From positions 372,001 through 436,000 of the forward strand of contig NC_053197.1 of the NCBI RefSeq assembly GCF_905163445.1: 64,000 bases of DNA. The letters run 5' to 3'. This document shows, one piece after another, positions 57,971-64,000 of the stretch. The translations under genes and the position numbers were made by a program. Every line of letters begins with the position of its first letter. The first letter of the stretch is position 1. The stretch is from Pararge aegeria. Taxonomy: Eukaryota > Arthropoda > Insecta > Lepidoptera > Nymphalidae. Below the pieces are notes generated by a model. The model was given only the letters and a program-made list of their open reading frames with translations, made no database searches and had not been told where the DNA came from.

Positions 57971-60900
57971 ATGTGTATTCCATTATCGAGATGTTGTTTT
58001 TGTGTGAGTTTGGATGTCGGTTCAAAGATTATTTCGATTGTTAACTTGGTAAGTCTTTTTTTTATTAATCTTGAAAACATTCCAGGCACGGAATCAATTG
58101 TAATAGAATAGTACCTACTTAAATAAGATGGTATTTACTACGAATATATCTGTGGTATATTTCCAGTAGTAACGGTAACCTAGGTATCGAGATAACGAGT
58201 TTTAGATTTTCCTCTTGATAACAGCTTATTCTGGAAAATGTATTGACTCATGTCTTACGAGTTTTTAATTTATTATAGACTAGAAGGACTAATTCCTTGT
58301 TATTGGTTTTCGGCGTTTAGGCAGACTGCCAGATGGCAGTCTGCCAATATCGATTCGAACATTTTTTCACATTTTCGGACATTTTCGAGATATTGATCCG
58401 AACATTTTTTTTTATTTTAAAATATATGTATACCTACCTAAGTATTTTGTCTGGTGGAAGGCTCTGGCCGTGGCTAGTAGGTACCACCCTACCAACAAAG
58501 ATGTGCTGCTAAGGGATTTAGTGTTCTACCATCTTAGACTGCCTTACCACCAGGTTAGATTGCAGAATTTTTTTCCGAGGTCAGCTTAGTTGTGAAGTGC
58601 ATACGGAAGTAACGTTTACGACAGACATCTGTAATTTGGATTGGTCGTAAGATAATAACCTCTTTTATTTATTGTATTTTTAAATACTTGTAAGGAATCT
58701 ACGCTACTAAACAATATTTTTAAAGAACGTAATACCGAGAGAAAATCGGACCTCATAATTTTATTCCGAAACCAAATTCGATCAAACCTCGCTCAATAAT
58801 TAAGTTTAAAGACGTACCTACTAAAACATGGCATTATAAAATAAATATATTTTAACAGTCTAATTTTTCATATATGCATTAGGCCCGCCTCGCCCTGCGA
58901 CTACTATAAGGGGCGATGCGTTCGGACGCTCAGCACTCCGAAGCCGGTGTGCTAGAATTGTGTCTATATGAAATGTAGTGCGGATGACATGCAAAGGCGT
59001 TGTGGAGACAAACGCTTGAGAGATAAAACACGTACTACTGATAAATGAACTTTTAAAGAAGTGGAATATGAAAATTAAGATTTAGGAATAAATCGTTTTT
59101 CTATTTATGTGGTGTCGTGAACGGAGTGTTATTTGAAATAATGCAACGGAGCGATACTAATAGTTGAGTTAGAGTACTGCATCACACAGTGATGCTATGA
59201 CGTGATGCAATATTGTGGTAAACCTAATATGATAGTTAACGTGGTAAACATAATATGATTCTAATCTGTTGTTTTATGTTAGGCTGAATTTTAGGCCAGT
59301 GGCATACTAGTCCCCGCAGTGAGCCTCGCCCTGCCTTGACGTCTAACGTGCAGATACCCAAATTCAGAACGCACTGAAGCCTTTAAGGTACACTCCGGTG
59401 TCCATGCGCTGTCTAATTTAAATACGCGGACCGCACCGCTTGAGGTACACTCTCACAAAGTTGTAGGTAATCTCACTGACTCGTTCTTTTAAAGACGCCA
59501 AACGTGGAACGCACTGCTATAAGGTTCACTAGTGGCCATGCGCTATTTAATATTGCTCTGCATTTCTCTCACAAATTAATGCATAGTAATAGGGGGGGTT
59601 GACTCACAATCGACTTGTTTCTAGTCCGAGCTCGGGTAGGAGTCCACCGTTGCGATGCGTGAGTTGGGGCTCGCAACTACCATTATTTCAATAAGAGATA
59701 TTGGTACCATAAAGACTTCTTCCTGTACTAAGAGGAAGAAGTGATACATAGTGAATCCACTATGCCGTTTAACGGAGATATGAATGCCTGGAGTAGGGAG
59801 ATGAAGTTGAATGTGCTATGATGTATTGAGTGATGAGGTGAAGGAGACATTATGTTGATAAATTAAATCTAATTTAATCCTTAAATGGCATAAAAATAGG
59901 ATCTAGTGGTTATCTAGATCCTATTTTTATGCCATTTAAGGAAATCAAGTCTTGTGAACTGGTTGCTTCTGACGCTCTAAAAGTCTTGAGTTATTATGGG
60001 ACTCAAGGTTGGGGTCTTAGCCTCTGGATGATCATGTGCCAGTATTATTTAAGAAATTATGAAACCTTACGGAGAGATCTTTGTTAGGATCCAGTCGGTT
60101 TAGTTACATACTCCACAGAAACGATATCTGCCAGACAACCTTAGGAGCTGGTGGGTGCTCTAATTTCCTCTTTACTATAAATAGCGAGGCGTGTGCCCAA
60201 CCGTGGGACATTCACATTATATGTTTCAATGTTTATAAGTTCCTACAAGGTTATTTTTCGCAGACGTCATCAGTTATGATCGCCATGGTGTACGGCTCGG
60301 CGGCCATGTTACCAGCGCCGGTGGCCGAGAGCCGGAAGATCGTGTACGCCATCATCGCCAGTGGCGCCATGTTCCAGCTGCTGATTGGCTGCCTCTTGAT
60401 CTACGGCGTGTTTGGGGTAAGCGTTGATAGCCCAGTGGGGGCCGAGTTCGGATCCCAGAACTTACCTCAAGCTTTTCTAAGTTAAGTGCGTTTTAAGCAG
60501 TTAAAACATCACTTGCTTCAACGGTGAAGGAAGTCATCATCGGGAAACCTGCATCCCTGAAAGTTATAAAAATAATCATGAAGAACAACAATGTTTAGCC
60601 CATTTAAAGGCATGCAAATCTCAACTTAAAAATAGGTAATAACATACAGAATTAGATAAATGACAATAAATTTAATTTAGACCTTTAGTACAAAGCAAAG
60701 TACTCGTCTAACAATTACATCAATAAGATATTCTCTTTAATGTTCCCAAAGGTGTGTGGAGTCCACCAATCCAAACTGGGCCAGCGTGGTGGACTACGGC
60801 CTTAAACCCTTCTCATTGTGGGAGTACCCATGCCCTGTAGTGGGCCGGTGATAGGTTGATAAGCAGTGGCGTGCATTTCATACATTCACAAAAGCACTGC

Positions 60901-62615
60901 ATATTCTAAAATTGATATATAACTCGTATAGGAGGAGAATTTTTGCCGTTTTATGCTGCTTAATGCATACTCTGGTAAGAAACCCAGTGCACGCCACTGT
61001 TGATAAGATACTATCCTCTACTGAGATCACTATGCTCAGCGCGTGATGAAATTGGTTTAACCTGAATAAATACTTATGAGTTATTGCGTAGCCGGTTTTA
61101 AGGTCATCGTCATCATCAACATCATATCAAACCAATACCGGCCTACTCCCACAATGAATGGGTTAAGCCGTAGTACACTATGCTGACCCAGTTCGGATTA
61201 GTGGACTTCACATACCTTTGAAAACATTATGGATAACTCTCAGGCATGGACGTTTCCCAACGATGTTTTCCTTCACCGTTGCAGCAAGTGATATTTTAAT
61301 TGCTAAAAACGCACATAACTTAGTGACGTTTGAGGTGCGTGCTGGGATTCGAACTCGTGAAAACCTCGAAAGTGAAGTCCTACCCACTGCCAGTGGCGTG
61401 CATAGAGGGTACGCACAGGGTATGCAGCTGATATAAAATAAAGAAAATATCCATTACGAGTTCTAAAAAAACTTAAGGATAGGCATTGTAAGAGTTATAT
61501 AAAACCTACCCTTAAGTATTTATAACTCGTACTGAAGATTTTCTTCATTTTATATTATCTGCATACCCTGTGCATACCCTCTATGCACGCCACAGCCCAC
61601 TGCTATCACCGCTTCTAACCTACCTATGTCTAAACAAAATTCTTACATTAAAAACCTTGTTCAAACTCCTTATTACAGAAAAAGCCCTGGTTAATACTGC
61701 CCTGGCTCGTGAGTAACTGGATTTTTTGCTTAACTCTGATCGCGCTCGCAGTCTTCGGTACGATACTCATCGCGTTACGGTACGTGGCGGGGGAGGAGAC
61801 TGCCAGCGAAGTCAGCACCATGGCTTCAGTCTATTGCATTTATGGAGGTCAGTACAATTTGCTACCACCACCTCCACTGTGGTCCATATCCCCTCATTGA
61901 AGAATTTCCGTTAAAAAATTTAATAAGACCTATTCTAGAGTTCTAGAATAGGTCTTATTAAATTTTTTATTCTCAAAAATTCTCATTGACTACACAATGC
62001 CCATGGGAACTACATGTCACTGAGTTAGGTATAGGTACTATGTATGTATGTATGTACGTAAATAATTTATTCGACAACACAGAAACTTATAATTATTACA
62101 CAAAAATGTTAAGCTTAAATTTCGGTATGTACAAAAAGGCGGTCTTATCGCTAAAGAGCGATTTCTTCCAGACAACCTTTAGGCTAAGGAGATATTGAAA
62201 TATACACAGCCAGATAGGTAGTGAATAATATAAACATACATGCTAATAAATAAATAAACTATATCATTACGATATTAATGGTATAATATGATATAATATA
62301 TCTACTAATATATTTACAACTTACATATCTATATTTACTATATTGACATATAACATTCAAATCATCACTTACCATCAGATGTGATTGTAGACGAGCGAAC
62401 ATTTAAATTAAAAAAAATAAGTATTTGGAAATCCCAAATCGTTGTTTTGAGGGAACACAATCGGTCGAAGACATATTTATAATAAAATATATTCTTTTTA
62501 ATTTTCAGTCGTGTTATACTACTTCGCGTCGGTGATAAACAGCAGAAGAGATGAAATGCTCCGGGATACTTCCACAGAATCTTTGAAGAGGTTGATGAGA
62601 AGAGATGTCTATTAG
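57971..62615 (+). CDS. Four-TM protein C, LAPTM4/DUF4728-like insect family
   Basis: Coding exons are 57971-58048, 60264-60416, 61679-61847 and 62509-62615. The phases are 0, 0, 1 and the product is 168 residues. The ATG has a good insect context (TTCAAAATG), and MCIPLSRCCFCVSLDVGSKI repeats the family Cys cluster and G-S/T-K-I-I motif. Hydrophobic segments lie at about residues 18-43, 52-77, 82-113 and 124-148. LPWL opens TM3 as in paralogue B, and the tail is basic (SLKRLMRRDVY), unlike the acidic tail of A. Donors are GTAAGT, GTAAGC and GTCAGT. Intron 2 contains an interrupted SINE and two hAT-type MITEs, and intron 3 contains a perfect hairpin. An AATAAA lies at 62817-62822. The function is unknown beyond the family resemblance. 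Confidence 0.85.
58320..58345. repeat. Perfect hairpin, 12-bp arms, 2-nt loop, in intron 1 of gene C
   Basis: GGCAGACTGCCA, GA, TGGCAGTCTGCC. Its GC-rich arms and tiny loop follow the same design as the longer perfect hairpins in the window. Confidence 0.85.
58445..58570 (+). repeat. Lepidopteran interspersed repeat fragment in intron 1 of gene C
   Basis: GAAGGCTCTGGCCGTGGCTA, GTACCACCCTACCAACAAAG, CTACCATCTTAGACTGCCTT and ACCACCAGGTTAGATTGCA repeat the block order of 22980-23150. Confidence 0.6.
58870..59700. other. GC-richer, internally repetitive block in intron 1 of gene C
   Basis: A CpG-containing patch at 58880-58960 is followed at 59340-59570 by two diverged repeats of one unit: CAGAACGCACTGAAGCCTTT ... 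GTCCATGCGCTGTCTAATTT and TGGAACGCACTGCTATAAGG ... GGCCATGCGCTATTTAATAT. No coding frame and no known family were recognised. Confidence 0.4.
59878..59942. repeat. Perfect hairpin, 29-bp arms, 7-nt loop, in intron 1 of gene C
   Basis: TCCTTAAATGGCATAAAAAT... (59878-59906), loop TGGTTAT, exact reverse complement at 59914-59942. The first mismatch outside ends pairing abruptly. Confidence 0.9.
60085..60160. repeat. LINE-C scrap just upstream of gene C exon 2
   Basis: AACGATATCTGCCAGACAAC then CTTAGGAGCTGGTGG match the LINE-C 3' block at 19640 and 62030. It is intronic. Confidence 0.45.
60420..60866 (+). repeat. SINE-2 interrupted by a 180-bp insertion, intron 2 of gene C
   Basis: The 5' half runs from GTTGATAGCCCAGTGGG and GAGTTCGGATCCC (B box) through CCTGCATCCCTGAAAGTTAT at about 60566. 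The 3' half resumes at about 60742 (TGTTCCCAAAGGTGTGTGGA, GTCCACCAATCCAAACTGGG, TAGTGGGCCGGTGATAGGTT). The insert is AT-rich and unassigned. The SINE end was later hit by the MITE at 60864. Confidence 0.75.
60864..60999. mobile_element. hAT-type MITE copy 1 (136 bp), intron 2 of gene C
   Basis: The termini CAGTGGCGTGCAT and GTGCACGCCACTG are inverted, and an exact 8-bp duplication TTGATAAG flanks it at 60856-60863 and 61000-61007. It inserted into the tail of a SINE-2. No coding capacity. Confidence 0.9.
61085..61382 (-). repeat. SINE-2, near full length, intron 2 of gene C
   Basis: Antisense body: ACTCCCACAATGAATGGGTT, GACCCAGTTCGGATTAGTGG, CTCTCAGGCATGGACGTTTC, CCTTCACCGTTGCAGCAAGT and B box GGGATTCGAACTCG. 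Its 5' end is split by the MITE at 61391 and resumes after it (TGCTATCACCGC). Confidence 0.85.
61391..61595. mobile_element. hAT-type MITE copy 2 (205 bp), almost wholly palindromic
   Basis: CAGTGGCGTGCATAGAGGGT at the left and TGCATACCCTCTATGCACGC then CACAG at the right. An exact 8-bp duplication CCCACTGC flanks it at 61383-61390 and 61596-61603. Most of the element pairs with itself (for example TACGAGTTCT against a right-half AACTCGTA). It was inserted into an antisense SINE-2. Confidence 0.92.
61912..61969. repeat. Perfect hairpin, 28-bp arms, 2-nt loop, in intron 3 of gene C
   Basis: TAAAAAATTTAATAAGACCT... (61912-61939), GT, exact reverse complement at 61942-61969. No target duplication. 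Confidence 0.9.
62030..62250. repeat. LINE-C 3' fragment in intron 3 of gene C
   Basis: A (TATG)n run near 62040, then TACAAAAAGGCGGTCTTATC, GCTAAAGAGCGATTTCTTCC and AGACAACCTTTAGGCTAAGG. It is the clearest copy of this block in the window. Confidence 0.6.
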
Positions 62616-62830
62616 TATCCAGTATCAAAACTATTTGAAAGTGTGATGAGAAATAGGTAAAACTGTGATCAGTGTAGACTCTGCAGTAAAGCTTACTGTG
62701 GAATGACTGCTGATGCCAATGCAAGCTGTGAACCGTTATGGAGTAGCCCTCGCCATGACCTATAGCTCCGTGTCGTGCCTCTGAGCATAAAAAAAATACC
62801 TTTTAAATACTTATCTAATAAATTATTAAT
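62616..62830 (+). other. Probable 3' UTR of gene C
   Basis: Non-coding sequence after the TAG, with AATAAA at 62817-62822. Cleavage would be expected shortly after. Confidence 0.45.
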
Positions 62831-63761
62831 AAGTGTTTATCTAAAATTGATTTTTTAGCGCGAATAGGTCTATTTAAGATGATCTGATAGTTGGAACAAA
62901 AGTATATTGCGAAAAAAAATTTTTGAACCTCACTTGCACTGTCCATGTCTGGGGGCTTATCTAAAGAACGGTTCAACCTTTTGGAATTTCACAGATAAGT
63001 AGAATTTTGAAACGATTTTCACTGTTGAACTGACTAAAGCGAAGATAGTTAGTTTTTGCTACCTTAAACCTTACCCTTAACCTTAAACTTAACAGAAGTT
63101 CTCCGCCTTATCTGCTATTGTTTTATGTGAACAAATAAATTTTCATTTTGAACTTTTCATGTTCATGTTTCATTTTCATTTGCTTGATTGAATTTAGCCT
63201 AGATAACAAGTTCTACTTGTCTGTATAATTCCAAATAATTCAGCTGTTCTTAAGAATAGCTCGGACCAATCGACAGCAAGGCAAGCAAAGTTTCAAAAAA
63301 TGGTAGGTATAGAAGACATTGCAAGAAAGGTTTTTAATACAGAATTCCGCAAAGTATCGCGTGCTTCTATTCAATTTTTAACAACAGTGGGCTTGACCGT
63401 GTAGGTTCGTTCCATCGTTCCGTTCGTTCGGTTTTTTTCTTTTTATATTTCAAATAAATAAGTACATTTTTAAAGAAATATTTAAGCCTAATTTTCATAT
63501 AAGTGTTTTTATTTGTACGACGGGAAAGATGAAACCAGATATACAAAGTGGATAACATCCTACTATTCTACTAAAATTATAAATGCTAAAGTAAGGATGT
63601 TTTTACTCAATCAGAAATTTGGCATGCATATAGTCTTTAACGTGGAAAAGTACATAGGCTACCTTCTATCCCGATTCCTTAAGAAGTTCCCAACGGAAAA
63701 TTTAAAAATGAGCTAAGCAACGGGCAGACAGCTTTGTAATTTGATTTGCATGTCACCTACG
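62831..63761. other. Gene-free AT-rich DNA
   Basis: No exon recognised. The repeated motif AACCTTACCCTTAACCTTAA near 63064 is a short low-complexity stretch. Confidence 0.35.
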
Positions 63762-63913
63762 CAGAAGCATGCATAGAAGGTATGCACAGGGTATGCAGAT
63801 GATATAAAATGAAGAAAATCCCCAGTACGAGTTATAAAACTAGGTAAGCTTTTTAATTCTTACAATGCCTATCCTCAAGTTTACCCTGTGCGTACCCTCT
63901 ATGCACGCCACTG
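63762..63913. mobile_element. hAT-type MITE copy 3 (152 bp), degenerate left end
   Basis: The left end CAGAAGCATGCATAGAAGGT is a mutated form of CAGTGGCGTGCATAGAGGGT. The right end CCCTCTATGCACGCCACTG is intact. The interior shares GATGATATAAAATGAAGAAA with copy 2. Flanking octamers (CACCTACG / CATCTTTG) match only partly, as in an old insertion. Confidence 0.75.
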
Positions 63914-64000
63914 CATCTTTGCTATTAAAAAGAACATGTACTTTCTATACCGATCTCTCAAATAATTCCCATGGTAGGATTAAAAATTGTGAACGAGACC

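Noticed and set aside
13895..61969. Perfect hairpins as microRNA precursors
   Set aside because: The stems are perfectly paired with 2-8 nt loops and arms of 19-31 bp. Precursor microRNAs normally have longer imperfect stems and larger loops. No conserved seed was recognised.
62365..62724. 119-codon minus-strand open frame
   Set aside because: It lies antisense over the last exon of gene C, whose sense frame continues the four-TM protein and ends in TAG.

Overview
The window is AT-rich, intron-rich animal DNA crowded with short interspersed repeats. Three tRNA-derived SINE groups, 5'-truncated non-LTR retrotransposons with short tandem tails, and hAT-type elements with 8-bp target duplications point to Lepidoptera, probably a nymphalid butterfly (inference from repeat style only). 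No prokaryotic, viral or organellar genes were recognised.

Layout. (1) Positions 1-25484 hold no coding exon I can support. They are repeats, several unusual hairpins and a few repeat-poor GC-richer patches, most simply read as intron or upstream DNA of the next gene. (2) Positions 25485-27839 (+) carry the last coding exons of a Vsx/Chx10-type paired-like homeobox gene: the end of the CVC domain, the OAR motif and the C-terminal tail. The homeobox lies outside the window or was not found. The OAR exon is followed by a diverged tandem copy of itself that remains open in frame. (3) Positions 27840-38632 are 3' UTR and gene-poor DNA with an 80-bp perfect tandem duplication, a MITE and foldbacks. 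(4) Positions 38633-62615 hold three paralogous genes for small four-transmembrane proteins of a LAPTM4/DUF4728-like insect family: gene A (38633-43469, -), gene B (51548-55932, -) and gene C (57971-62615, +). All have four coding exons and the same intron phases (0, 0, 1), so they form a local tandem family. B and C are head-to-head across about 2 kb that contains clustered GATA motifs.

Vsx is a neural/retinal transcription factor, and the A-B-C cluster probably acts in membranes (endolysosomal by analogy with LAPTM4). Nothing in the sequence links the two functionally. The observations most worth following are the duplicated OAR exon with its in-frame alternative splice donor, the tetraspan cluster with its divergent promoter region, the recurring perfect hairpins that share no sequence, and a 1.5-kb hAT-like element with hexamer arrays at both ends.
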